From NCBI GenBank assembly GCA_963763485.1, contig CAVXOW010000005.1, positions 434,001-498,000 of the forward strand: DNA of 64,000 nt, given 5' to 3'. This DNA is from CAWCKS01 sp963763485. GTDB lineage: Bacteria > Pseudomonadota > Alphaproteobacteria > Rhizobiales > Xanthobacteraceae. The notes under the pieces are model-generated. The model was not told the DNA's origin. It saw nothing but the letters and a program-made list of their open reading frames with translations, and made no database searches. Both the position numbers and the translations under genes were made by a program. Below, piece after piece: positions 25,840 through 33,667 of this stretch. Numbering within the stretch: position 1 is the first letter of the stretch; each line of letters starts with the position of its first letter.

Positions 25840-25865
25840 GGAACTCTTCGATCGCCATGGCCGTT
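25840..25865 (+). promoter_or_regulatory. Candidate sigma-EcfG promoter upstream of a small secreted protein
   Basis: GGAAC at 25840-25844, 18 nt, GTT at 25863-25865, preceded by C to give CGTT, the fullest match of the three in this window. It ends 58 nt before the ATG at 25924. Confidence 0.5.
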
Positions 25866-25923
25866 GAGGTGCTGGTCCCCGTGTGAACGGGACCGGCGAC
25901 AAGCCGAAGTCAGCATCCTCAAA

Positions 25924-26193
25924 ATGAACAAATCTCTCACTGCCTGGGCGATATTCGCGCTCCTGGCGACCTTCTCGATTGTCTTCTCGAGCTTTGCGCC
26001 GCAGGTGGAGGCACGCGAAACGGTCGCCCAGACCAAAGCAGACCGACTGGTTGTCCATTCGGCTGCAGAGATTTGTTCGCATCAGGTCTGGCCTCACTTC
26101 GACACCTCTTGCCTACGCAAGGCTGGATCTTCAGCTCTGGTTCAAAAAGCACGTCTGGTCAGTGCGTCGCCGGGCGAGCAATCTCGGAGATAG
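25924..26193 (+). CDS. Small secreted protein with C-x-x-x-W-P motif
   Basis: An 89-residue protein with a signal peptide (about 1-31, ending QVEARE) and a short mature part that contains CSHQVWPHFDTSCLR. Two cysteines framing W-P is a pattern I associate with many small rhizobial secreted proteins of unknown function. Preceded by an EcfG-like promoter and followed after 4 nt by another secreted protein gene. Confidence 0.7.
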   Translation: MNKSLTAWAIFALLATFSIVFSSFAPQVEARETVAQTKADRLVVHSAAEICSHQVWPHFDTSCLRKAGSSALVQKARLVSASPGEQSRR

Positions 26194-26197
26194 AGAC

Positions 26198-26539
26198 ATG
26201 ACGAAATTGCGCGCAGTTGCCTTTGGCTTCGTCGCCGCGGCATGCCTAACCGCACCCGCTCTTGCTCAGACGCCTTACGACGGGCTGTGGAACGTCACTG
26301 TTCTGACGCGGGCTGGAAGCTGTGAGCCGTCCAGCCAGTACCCGCTCATGGTCAAGGACGGCAAGGTTTCGGGCTCCGCAGACGTCTCAGGCAGTGTTGG
26401 CTCGGCCGGCCTGGTCAAAGTCTCGATCCGCGGTGCCTACGCCAACGGCCAGCTCAATGGCAACGGCGGCTTCGGCAGATGGAACGGTGCCTCTGGCGGT
26501 ATTGCATGCAGCGGCCGCTGGGAAGCTTCACGTCAATAG
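26198..26539 (+). CDS. Small secreted beta-rich protein
   Basis: A 113-residue protein with a signal peptide (about 1-22, ending PALAQ) and a mature region rich in Gly, Ser and Trp: DGLWNVTVLTRAGSCEPSS, then GKVSGSADVSG and GGFGRWNGASGG, ending CSGRW. The pattern of an exported lipocalin-like or calycin domain is suggestive, with two cysteines that could pair. GGAGA precedes the ATG. Probably co-transcribed with the gene at 25924. Confidence 0.75.
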   Translation: MTKLRAVAFGFVAAACLTAPALAQTPYDGLWNVTVLTRAGSCEPSSQYPLMVKDGKVSGSADVSGSVGSAGLVKVSIRGAYANGQLNGNGGFGRWNGASGGIACSGRWEASRQ

Positions 26540-26553
26540 CCGAGCAAATCTGC

Positions 26554-26748
26554 ATGTCGCGCCACACCAAGATGCCGCCTGTGCCACCCGCCAATCGCAG
26601 CCCGAGGGAGCGCGACGATGCTCCCGAGGCAAAAGAACGGGCCGTCAAAAACACGGCGGAAACGAACACCGCAGAGCAGGGCGCGACAGCCAATATCAGA
26701 CAAAACACGACCAATGCGGGCTACTTCAAGGGCAGGCGCATGAAGTAA
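26554..26748 (+). CDS. Small basic hypothetical protein
   Basis: A 64-residue hydrophilic protein, probably disordered, ending in NIRQNTTNAGYFKGRRMK. A Q-N-T-x-N-x-G-Y ending is frequent among small rhizobial hypotheticals. The ATG at 26554 lies 14 nt after the previous stop; no strong ribosome binding site is seen. Confidence 0.6.
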   Translation: MSRHTKMPPVPPANRSPRERDDAPEAKERAVKNTAETNTAEQGATANIRQNTTNAGYFKGRRMK

Positions 26749-26876
26749 CGGATTACATTTCAGGCGCGGTCGCTAAACGTCGCCAGACGATATCGCCTCA
26801 ATCGATTCTTGAGCGCTCGCAGCCGTCTTGCGCAGGCGTCGGCCGCTCTTCCCTGGCCTTCCGAAGGTGGCTGTTC

Positions 26877-27272
26877 ATGAGTACTTTGAATCGTTCCGTA
26901 GTCCCGCCAGTCGTTCTCGTCGTGGAAGATGAGATGCTGCCGCGCATGCGAGCAATCGATATAGTGGAAGACGCCGGCTATACCTCGGTTGAGGCGGTGG
27001 ATGCCGACGAAGCATTCGCCGTTCTCGAATCCAGATCCGATGTCGCGCTGCTGCTCACCGACATTCAAATGCCCGGCAGCATGGATGGACTAAAGCTGGC
27101 GCACGCGGTTCACAAGCGATGGCCGCCGATCAAGATCATCCTGGTGTCCGGGCAATTGCAGTCGGCCGAACTCGATATTCCGGCAGATAGTCGTTTCCTG
27201 CAAAAGCCGCTCGAGGCCGCGAGAATCATAGCGCAAATGCAGTGCATGTTGCGCGGTGCCGAAGGTCACTGA
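26877..27272 (+). CDS. Single-domain response regulator
   Basis: A 131-residue CheY-like receiver with no output domain. The acidic pocket (VEDE at 16-19), phospho-acceptor Asp62 in LLTDIQMPG, and Lys110 in RFLQKPLEA are all present. The ATG at 26877 gives the normal domain length. It lies 149 nt upstream of an HWE-type histidine kinase on the same strand and is a natural partner for it (inference). Confidence 0.93.
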   Translation: MSTLNRSVVPPVVLVVEDEMLPRMRAIDIVEDAGYTSVEAVDADEAFAVLESRSDVALLLTDIQMPGSMDGLKLAHAVHKRWPPIKIILVSGQLQSAELDIPADSRFLQKPLEAARIIAQMQCMLRGAEGH

Positions 27273-27421
27273 TCGAAAGCGATGACTGCATCAGGCGGTC
27301 GAGCTCCGCATCCCGGCGCTGAAGCAGAGATCGCATCATCGAAACAGCTAATGCGAGACCAGGCAAAGGGTGTTACTTAGTCAACAATGTTCGAAAATGA
27401 TCGTTGGGGACACGCTGATTG

Positions 27422-28171
27422 ATGGTTGACCCGGCACCATCGCAGGAGGCTCTGGCCGCAGAGAATGTCAGTCTCCGGCTGCTCCTGACGCAGGCCGAAA
27501 TCAACGCCCGAGGCCTGCTGGCGCAGGTCGGAATCGACGCCAAGGAGCGCGAAGCGTCGGATAAGCTCCAGAAGCTTATCCTCGAAGAATTGCACCATCG
27601 CATCAAGAATACCCTGGCAACGGTGAGCGCCATTGCGTCGCAGAGCCTTCGCAATGCGCCAGGCATCGAGGCCGGACAGCGCGCCATCGAAGCGAGGTTG
27701 CTGGCGTTGGGACGCGCGCACGATCTGCTTTTGCAGGCGCGATGGATTTCCGCCGATCTTGGGACGATTGTTCGAAGCGCGACGGACCCCTTCGACAATC
27801 CTGGTGCGGCAAGGTTCTCCTTCGCTGGACCGGATGTTCAGATTGGCTCCGCCGCGGTCATCGCGATCGCGATGACCTTCAACGAGCTCTGCACCAACAC
27901 GACGAAATTTGGCGCTCTATCGGTACCTGCCGGTCGCGTCGACGTTGCATGGACAATCGACGGACCGATACAGCAGCGGTTGCGTCTCACCTGGAGCGAA
28001 AGAGCGGGCCCGGTGGTTCAGGCGCCCATCAGGCGGAGTTTTGGTACCCGCTTGATCGAGACGCTCGGCAAGCAGCTGAAGGGCGACGTCCACTTGAGCT
28101 ACGAGCCAGGCGGCTTTGTTTATGCGCTCGACGTGCCGCTGGCGTCGTTGGCGTCATCGCCGGACAAATAG
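27422..28171 (+). CDS. HWE-type sensor histidine kinase
   Basis: A 249-residue soluble kinase: an N-terminal coiled coil (about 5-55), then the acceptor region ELHHRIKNTLATVSAIASQS (His58/His59), and an ATPase domain with a FNELCTNTTKFGAL N box and FGTRLIETLG. No sensor domain other than the coiled coil is seen. It lies downstream of a single-domain response regulator. Kinases of this group feed general-stress and light pathways in alphaproteobacteria. Confidence 0.92.
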   Translation: MVDPAPSQEALAAENVSLRLLLTQAEINARGLLAQVGIDAKEREASDKLQKLILEELHHRIKNTLATVSAIASQSLRNAPGIEAGQRAIEARLLALGRAHDLLLQARWISADLGTIVRSATDPFDNPGAARFSFAGPDVQIGSAAVIAIAMTFNELCTNTTKFGALSVPAGRVDVAWTIDGPIQQRLRLTWSERAGPVVQAPIRRSFGTRLIETLGKQLKGDVHLSYEPGGFVYALDVPLASLASSPDK

Positions 28172-28331
28172 CCGAACGCAGGGCTGCATGTTGTGTCGAC
28201 CGTGCATCGCGGCACCGGTATGGGTGTGCATTTCCGCTGGGGACGACAACAGCCCGCGCAGGCGGCCTTGATCGTCGATCAGATCACGACTAGTCTCAAG
28301 TATTATGGTCATCATTCAATGAGCACAGAAC

Positions 28332-29114
28332 ATGGCTGAATCCGTGCGGCGCGACGCCAGCCCTTCCGTCCAAGATGTTGCTCTCATCATTGGCGGCGGC
28401 CCCGGCATCAGCGCCAGTTGCGCCAGGCTGTTCGCCGACAACGGCATGCGGGTCGCGATCGCGGCCAGAACGCCGGACAAACCGGTCCTCCTGAATCTGG
28501 AAAAGACGCACGGCGTGCGCCGTTACGCCTGCGATGCGAGCGACCCGGCGGCCGTGGCGTCACTGTTCCAGAATGTTGTTCGCGATCTTGGGTCGCCTAC
28601 GCTGCTCGTGCACAACATCGACGGCCGGGTGCCCGGCATTTTCGGCAAGAAAATCACCGAAGCCGAGCCGGGCATGGTGTTCGACACGGTCCGCAACTCC
28701 GCTTTCTCAGCTTTTCTGGTCGGCCAGCAGGCCGCGCGGCTGATGCGCGACAACACGCCGAACACCAACGGCGCACGGGGAACGATCATCTTCACCAACG
28801 CCAGTGCGGCGCTGAAAGGCTTTCCGGCGAGCGGGGCGTTCGCCATGGCCTGTCACGCCAAGGCCGGCTTGGCCCAGAGCATGGCGCGAGAGCTGATGCC
28901 GCAGGGTATCCATGTTGCACAGGTGCCGATCGACGCCGCCATTGGTTTCACCCAAGAGGATGGCAGCCGCGCGCACCGGCGCGCAGGGGCAACGGTCGAC
29001 GACAACATGGCCGACCCGGACCGCATCGCCGAAACCTATCTGCAACTGCATAGGCAGCATCGGTCGACGTGGGCGTTCGAAGTCGTACTGCGCCCGTGGG
29101 CCGAGAAATGGTGA
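28332..29114 (+). CDS. SDR family oxidoreductase, atypical active site
   Basis: A 260-residue Rossmann-fold protein with a glycine-rich nucleotide loop (IIGGGPGISASCARLFADNG) and a serine in the active-site strand (IIFTNASAALKGF). The usual Tyr-x3-Lys is not intact: the corresponding stretch reads GAFAMACHAKAGLAQSMAR, with no Tyr four before the Lys. A role other than classical alcohol oxidation is therefore possible. The C-terminal region (PIDAAIGF, RHRSTWAFEVVLRPW) is typical of a rhizobial subgroup. Confidence 0.85.
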   Translation: MAESVRRDASPSVQDVALIIGGGPGISASCARLFADNGMRVAIAARTPDKPVLLNLEKTHGVRRYACDASDPAAVASLFQNVVRDLGSPTLLVHNIDGRVPGIFGKKITEAEPGMVFDTVRNSAFSAFLVGQQAARLMRDNTPNTNGARGTIIFTNASAALKGFPASGAFAMACHAKAGLAQSMARELMPQGIHVAQVPIDAAIGFTQEDGSRAHRRAGATVDDNMADPDRIAETYLQLHRQHRSTWAFEVVLRPWAEKW

Positions 29115-29292
29115 TGGCCGATGAAGAAACGCGTCTGCTCTCTCACAGCATAGTTCGCAAACGCTGTTCTCGCGTTCCATGCAAATGGCAACGCGTTTCT
29201 TTGCAGGCACAGGCGATATATTCCGCCTCCCTTGCTTGTAACCGGCGCCTTCTCGGCCACGTTGGGGAAACGCCAACTGTACGGGATTCTTG

Positions 29293-29547
29293 ATGTTCGT
29301 CGTTAAAACGCTCACGGACGATCCGGTCTACAAGGCCTTTGCGGTTCGCGGGGCGGCGCAACGATGGGCGGAGGGCGATGCCTATCTCGAGCACGGGGCA
29401 CAACAGTGCCAGATCTATCGGACGGTTGGAGGCCTGACCCGAACCCAGGCTATTGCCGCGGTGAAATTGGGCAAGGCCGAACGCCTGCTCACGGTTTTCC
29501 GACGAGCCGGAGCCGACCGGACTGAAGACACCGAAGCCGGCTCCTAG
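29293..29547 (+). CDS. Hypothetical protein
   Basis: An 84-residue soluble protein (VVKTLTDDPVYKAFAVRGA and DAYLEHGAQQCQIYRT) that could bind a partner. No domain recognised. The ATG at 29293 follows a TTG one codon earlier. It stands 178 nt after the SDR gene. Confidence 0.6.
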   Translation: MFVVKTLTDDPVYKAFAVRGAAQRWAEGDAYLEHGAQQCQIYRTVGGLTRTQAIAAVKLGKAERLLTVFRRAGADRTEDTEAGS

Positions 29548-29632
29548 CGGAGATCGTTCGATTGCGGACACTGTCAGTCAACGCGTTGCTTCGTAAGGCG
29601 TCCACCACAATTTGCCGACTCTGGAGAGTCTG

Positions 29633-29875
29633 ATGGCGCGAGAAACGATCTATTTCGTGCAGGCGTTCAAGGCTGGCAGGGGATCCAACCTGAAAGCGCA
29701 ACAAGCGATCTCGTGCAAATCGGTCGAGGGCGCTCGACGCACGGCCGAAAGGCTGGCGGCGAACAGTGTGGGCGTTGTTGCATTTTCATCAACGGGAGAT
29801 GCGGAAGCTGGCGACTACGATGAAGAGCCAACCGTGTTCTTCAGGTCGGGACGCTTGCCCGCGGCGTTCGATTAA
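29633..29875 (+). CDS. Small hypothetical protein
   Basis: An 80-residue protein whose start (ETIYFVQAFKAGRGSNLKA) and later region (SCKSVEGARRTAERLAA) read like a compact alpha/beta fold; small rhizobial proteins of similar appearance are common. CTGGAGAG precedes ATG 29633 with good spacing, which rules out the longer frame from 29612. Confidence 0.68.
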   Translation: MARETIYFVQAFKAGRGSNLKAQQAISCKSVEGARRTAERLAANSVGVVAFSSTGDAEAGDYDEEPTVFFRSGRLPAAFD

Positions 29876-30002
29876 CGCGTCGGAGATCTTGTGGATGTCC
29901 CGCCGATTGAACGGACCGCCTGAAGCGTGGTGAATTCAAGTCGGTCGTTCCGCTCCCTTGCAAGGAGGGGTTGGGGTCGAGTTGCGAGGCGGAAGTCCCG
30001 CT

Positions 30003-30266
30003 CTAGAAATCCGCTGCGTCCAGTTCGTAAGAGCCCTTGCGGCCCCGTGCGTAAACCTTCTCGGCGGTGTGGCAGATCAGCTTTCGATGCTCGTCAAAGG
30101 CGCCGAGAACCGCAATCTCATCCGGCCGCAGGTTGGGGACGAGCCTCGTCAGCGCCGCGCGTGTCACGAAGAACGAACATTCCATCGAACTGTCGTAGCC
30201 CCAGAAGCGGACCGCGTCGCGCGTCGTGTCGAAGCTTCGGCTGAGATTGGGAAATCGCAAGGTCAT
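30003..30266 (-). CDS. DUF1488 family protein
   Basis: An 87-residue protein matching the DUF1488 pattern: TLRFPNLSRSFDTTRDAVRF, a WGYDSSMECSFFV core, and a C-terminal YARGRKGSYELDAADF. The function is unknown; these proteins occur widely in rhizobia, often beside other small genes. The start at 30266 (MTLRFPN) matches the family; a longer frame to 30326 is rejected. Last of four tightly spaced minus-strand genes. Confidence 0.85.
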   Translation of the reverse strand: MTLRFPNLSRSFDTTRDAVRFWGYDSSMECSFFVTRAALTRLVPNLRPDEIAVLGAFDEHRKLICHTAEKVYARGRKGSYELDAADF

Positions 30267-30341
30267 GTTTTTTTCTCGTATGGAGCACGCCACCGTGCGT
30301 ACGGCCGGGTGAGTCGCGAGATCCAAGGCGCAGCGTCGAAT

Positions 30342-30644
30342 TCAGGCGCCGTCCAGCAATCTGGCGAAATCCGCAAGTACTGCTTCGACCAGGCGGTGAT
30401 GCAACGTGTCCTCGCGACCGAGTGTCGCCTGATAGTGAGTCAGGAGATAGCGCGCCTTGACAGCAGCTTCAGGCCACGAACTCGCCGGCAACGCGAGCAG
30501 CTGGGCTTCCAGCTCGCTCTGGCGCTGGCGCAGCATCTGGCTGTTGGTCTCGACCTCGAGCAGCAGGCGGCGGATTTCCGTCGCCTTCTGTGCGGCCATG
30601 CCGCGATGCTTGTCGAGATCGACCGGATTATCATTGTCAGTCAC
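30342..30644 (-). CDS. Small helical protein of a conserved rhizobial type
   Basis: A 100-residue helical protein beginning TDNDNPVDLDKHRGMAAQKA with a coiled coil (ATEIRRLLLEVETNSQML). The GTG at 30644 gives this family-like start and overlaps the previous gene by 8 bp; an ATG further upstream would lie in the neighbouring gene. It lies 75 nt before the DUF1488 gene, an arrangement I recall from other Bradyrhizobium genomes. Function unknown. Confidence 0.75.
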   Translation of the reverse strand: MTDNDNPVDLDKHRGMAAQKATEIRRLLLEVETNSQMLRQRQSELEAQLLALPASSWPEAAVKARYLLTHYQATLGREDTLHHRLVEAVLADFARLLDGA

Positions 30645-30906
30645 GGGAGGTGACCTTGTCGTTGCGCTGCGCATCTGAAAGATCAATCGCGCTGGTCGCA
30701 ATCATTTCCGTCGCGCTGGCATGGGGCCACTCGCCGGGGACCATGATCATCGTCGCGACGCGACGATAGCAGGGAAACGACAGACCCTCGATCATTTCCT
30801 CGTCGGTCAGGACATCGTAGGAGCCTGGCGGAAACAGCCGATCGACCCCCTTCAGGCGGAAGGGATGATCGAACACCAGCGTTTCGTTGCGCGATCGGGT
30901 CGTCAC
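30637..30906 (-). CDS. Small hypothetical protein
   Basis: An 89-residue protein with a conserved-looking start (LVFDHPFRLKGVDRLFPPGS, then YDVLTDEEMIEGLSFPCYRR). It overlaps the gene on either side (4 bp upstream, 8 bp downstream), which strongly supports co-translation in a four-gene minus-strand operon. Function unknown. Confidence 0.78.
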   Translation of the reverse strand: MTTRSRNETLVFDHPFRLKGVDRLFPPGSYDVLTDEEMIEGLSFPCYRRVATMIMVPGEWPHASATEMIATSAIDLSDAQRNDKVTSRD

Positions 30907-31148
30907 GCCTTGCCTGGCTTTCGCGGCAGCGGAAACCCTTCATCCTCGTAGAGCTGGCGAATTTGTCCCGCGCCCAGCCGCTCGTCGTTCACTTCGAGGA
31001 ACGTTCCGGGCAGCAGCGCCGGTGGAAGAATTTCCATGGCGAATTGAATTGCGTCGGCGGCGCTTGCAAAGCGGCGATAGGTGATCTGCTTGGATCGCTT
31101 TCGGCTACGCTGCGGAAAGAGCTCTGCGTCGGCGCTATAGTCAAACAT
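30903..31148 (-). CDS. Small hypothetical protein
   Basis: An 81-residue protein (QITYRRFASAADAIQFAMEI, then LGAGQIRQLYEDEGFPLPR) that starts the four-gene minus-strand unit. Its stop overlaps the next start by 4 bp. No domain recognised. The mixed alpha/beta pattern resembles other small rhizobial proteins that pair a Y-R-R-F-x-S-A-x-D-A-I-x-F-A-x-E motif with an acidic tail. Confidence 0.75.
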   Translation of the reverse strand: MFDYSADAELFPQRSRKRSKQITYRRFASAADAIQFAMEILPPALLPGTFLEVNDERLGAGQIRQLYEDEGFPLPRKPGKA

Positions 31149-31398
31149 GAGCGACCATGGGCTCTTTGATGACCAATAGCCAGAGGTTTCTTTTCCGGCC
31201 GCGGGGTATTTCGCGGTTCCGCTGTCTTGTCGTACGGGCGTTCGTCGCCATTTCGACTATAGTGCCCTGACTGATGCGTGCCGACTTCTGAGCCCATCAT
31301 CCGCTGCGGCGATCGAGTCGCGGCCAGGAATCTTCATCTGAAGAATTTTATCTCAAATAAGAATCTTCGTCTCGATAGAGCACCGCCTGGACAACGCC

Positions 31399-31620
31399 AT
31401 GAATGAACGACTGGCCACTCTGATCAAGGCGCGCGAGCGCATGATCGAAGACCGCGACCCGTTCGCGAAGGTTCTCGCCGGCCCGCTCGACCGCGATCGG
31501 TCGGAGCGCGCGCGTACCAGATTTGTGGAGCTGCAGAATCTGATCGAAGCGATTGAACGCGCGATCAGGAGCGAACAGCAGTCCGCTGAGGTTGCGGCCA
31601 CGCAACCGACACCGCGATGA
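31399..31620 (+). CDS. Small helical hypothetical protein
   Basis: A 73-residue protein that is almost entirely helical and charged (ATLIKARERMIEDRDPFAKV and LQNLIEAIERAIRSEQQ). The stop overlaps the start of the next small membrane gene (ATGA), which supports both as genes. Function unknown. Confidence 0.68.
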   Translation: MNERLATLIKARERMIEDRDPFAKVLAGPLDRDRSERARTRFVELQNLIEAIERAIRSEQQSAEVAATQPTPR

Positions 31621-31727
31621 ACCAACCGGAAAGACTCAAGCGAATTGTCGACTACCGCTTTCCCGCCTGGCTGATCGCAGTCGTCGTGCTCGGACTGGTC
31701 GTTGCCATCAAGTTCGTGACGGGATGA
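31617..31727 (+). CDS. Tiny single-span membrane protein
   Basis: A 36-residue ORF: basic N-terminus (MNQPERLKRIVDYRF) then one transmembrane helix (PAWLIAVVVLGLVVAIKFV). It starts in the ATGA overlap with the gene before it, and its own stop overlaps an ATG at 31724 that is in frame with the next gene. The operon-like packing and hydrophobic helix make it a credible microprotein, though this rests on layout alone. Confidence 0.55.
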   Translation: MNQPERLKRIVDYRFPAWLIAVVVLGLVVAIKFVTG

Positions 31728-31774
31728 CGCCTGTCGGCATGCGAGCGGCCGCGCCGCTATCCAAGGAGCAAGCA

Positions 31775-32062
31775 ATGAAGAAGCCAGCGTTGATGGAGAT
31801 GCCGGTCCAGGATGAACCGCAGCCGACAAACATCGGTCGCGCAGATATCACTCCAAGGAGCGGATTCATTCTCGAGATCGATGGTCGGATGAAGAATCAG
31901 TTCGAGAGCGAAAGCGATGCCCGCGCGGAAGCCGTTCAGTTGAAGGCGCGCTTTCCGATGCTTCAGGTCAAGATCTATGATGCCGTCGAGAAGACGCGCA
32001 CGCTGGTCTCGGCCGCTACCGACGAGCCGGCGGGCGCCAAGGCTCGTGTCGAGATCGCATAG
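31775..32062 (+). CDS. Hypothetical protein
   Basis: A 95-residue soluble protein (SGFILEIDGRMKNQFESESD, then ALQLKARFPMLQVKIYDAVE-like alpha/beta pattern). AAGGAG at 31763 points to ATG 31775; an ATG at 31724 in the same frame overlaps the tiny membrane protein gene and is an alternative. The I-L-E-I-D-G-R start echoes the protein at 22419 (VLEIEGR), so the two may be distant relatives (inference). Confidence 0.68.
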   Translation: MKKPALMEMPVQDEPQPTNIGRADITPRSGFILEIDGRMKNQFESESDARAEAVQLKARFPMLQVKIYDAVEKTRTLVSAATDEPAGAKARVEIA

Positions 32063-32066
32063 CGCG

Positions 32067-32348
32067 ATGTACATCGTGAAGGTCTGCTCCGGCTTCGAAG
32101 CGCCGAGTATCGCGCCGCCGTTTGCCAACATTGAGCAGGCCTTGAGCTGGATTGCCGGATACGCCTGGAAGGAATTCGATGGCGATGCCGATCACGCCGA
32201 CATCTTCGAATTCGAGGGAACGAATCGCCGGATCGCCCTGCGCGAGGCCAGAGCCGGTTCCGGAACGCTGATCAGGACGATACAAAGACCACCGACGCCG
32301 GAAGAGTGTCGACGTGCTGCGCGCTTGACGGTGCCGGCGAGCGGGTGA
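32067..32348 (+). CDS. Hypothetical protein
   Basis: A 93-residue soluble protein (YIVKVCSGFEAPSIAPPFAN, then DHADIFEFEGTNRRIALREA). It starts 4 nt after the previous stop, so it is likely co-translated. A second in-frame ATG at 31977 lies inside the preceding gene and is rejected. Function unknown. Confidence 0.68.
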   Translation: MYIVKVCSGFEAPSIAPPFANIEQALSWIAGYAWKEFDGDADHADIFEFEGTNRRIALREARAGSGTLIRTIQRPPTPEECRRAARLTVPASG

Positions 32349-32514
32349 TCTGGCACGGAGTTGTCCAGGGCGGACTTGTCCAGGACAGACTTGTCCAGGA
32401 CAGTCTCGGCGCAGAGGCCGCTCGACGTTCGTGTGATGCAACATTCGATTGTAATGATCGCCTAATTGTCGTACGACGACAGCCACTTAGCGCTCCAGAG
32501 CGGAAGGAAAGTCG

Positions 32515-32751
32515 TTGGCGAAGACGAGGATTGCTGGTCCCGGTGTAGAAACTCCCGTCGATAAAAGGAACCGGCTCCTCGCCGAGGGCAAGGTCGCGAT
32601 GGCTGAACACGTCGCGAGAGCCGCGGCGATCGACAAGAATACACAGCGGCTGCGGGCGTTGCGACTTGCCAAGGAAGCCGCAGATCGCGAGGCCGCCTTG
32701 TTGAACCCGCCGCCGGAAAAGCCGAAGCGCAAGACGGCTTCCAGGAAATAG
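32515..32751 (+). CDS. Small helical Ala/Lys-rich protein
   Basis: A 78-residue, charged helical protein ending in a Lys-rich tail (PEKPKRKTASRK). The start is TTG at 32515, behind a strong GGAAGGAAAG ribosome binding site. It could bind nucleic acid, but no motif proves this. Confidence 0.65.
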   Translation: MAKTRIAGPGVETPVDKRNRLLAEGKVAMAEHVARAAAIDKNTQRLRALRLAKEAADREAALLNPPPEKPKRKTASRK

Positions 32752-32865
32752 CATCTCGAAGCCAGGATTCATGCGGCGCGACTGGCTCACCAGACAAGCA
32801 GCGGGAAACGAAGAAGCGTCCGGTTTCGCGGCGAGGCGTCAGCCTGGGCGACGAAAGGATTTTTC

Positions 32866-33162
32866 ATGCGCTACTTCTTCCACGTCTCCTACGGCAAAAT
32901 GGCCTGGGACAGCGAAGGGACCGAACTTCAGGACATTGCCGAGGCCCGAAGTGCAGCCGTAAGGCTGTCAGGAGCATTGCTTTCGGACATCGACGATGGC
33001 CAGCTATGGCGGGGCACCCCGTGGCGTCTTTGGGTGACCGAGGGTCCCAACGGGACCGGCAATACAGTCCTGGCTCTCAGTTTTGTCGCGGACTATGGCG
33101 CGTGGGATACCAATCCGCATGGCCATAAGAACTCACGCAAATTGAAATCCCCCTTCAGCTGA
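32866..33162 (+). CDS. DUF6894 family protein
   Basis: A 98-residue protein of the small rhizobial family that starts MRYFFHVSYG and continues DSEGTELQDIAEARSAAVRL and FVADYGAW-like text; DUF6894 members share the R-Y-F-F-H start, an E-G-x-E/D-L-x-D turn and a conserved helix with A-R. The function is unknown. Isolated on the plus strand before the convergent S21 gene. Confidence 0.82.
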   Translation: MRYFFHVSYGKMAWDSEGTELQDIAEARSAAVRLSGALLSDIDDGQLWRGTPWRLWVTEGPNGTGNTVLALSFVADYGAWDTNPHGHKNSRKLKSPFS

Positions 33163-33186
33163 TCGCGTCTGGCGGCTCATGCTTGC

Positions 33187-33477
33187 TTATCGTGGCGGCC
33201 GATCATTTGGAGCACGGCTAGTCGTCGAGGCGTTCGGGAACTTGCCTTTTTGGTCCGGTTTCTTCGGTGCTGCGATCAGGCCCTCATGTATCGCTTTCTT
33301 GCGCTGAAGCTTGCGCCTGCGACGGACCGCTTCGGACTTCTCTCTCGTGATTTTTTCCGACGGCTTCTCGTAGAAGCGCCGGCGCTTCATTTCCCTGAAC
33401 AAGCCCTCCCGCTGCAATTTCCTCTTAAGCATGCGTAGTGCCTGGTCGATATTGTTGTCACGGACAAAGACCTGCAA
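33187..33477 (-). CDS. rpsU: Ribosomal protein bS21 paralogue
   Basis: bS21 of the 30S subunit, which aids mRNA binding. The body (QVFVRDNNIDQALRMLKRKL, EGLFREMKRRRFYEKPSEK) is clear. The likely start is TTG at 33477, 8 nt after AAGGAG; a GTG at 33486 overlaps that site. The C-terminal extension (about 70-96, Pro/Lys/Arg-rich) is longer than in the standard protein. Its place among stress genes suggests one of several copies kept by Bradyrhizobium (inference). Confidence 0.88.
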   Translation of the reverse strand: MQVFVRDNNIDQALRMLKRKLQREGLFREMKRRRFYEKPSEKITREKSEAVRRRRKLQRKKAIHEGLIAAPKKPDQKGKFPNASTTSRAPNDRPPR

Positions 33478-33667
33478 ATCCTTCACTCCTTGCGAGGTTT
33501 GAATGGCGGTCAGGACCGGCACAGTAGGGTCACAGCGGAGCCACCGGCGGCAGCCAAATTTCAGTCGGCGCTCGAATCCGGAGTGCTGTACGGAGGCAAT
33601 TCGTGACGACCAGCTGCGGCGCGACCGGTGACGTCGAACGAGGTCTCCTGGTTGCAAGACTCGGCAG

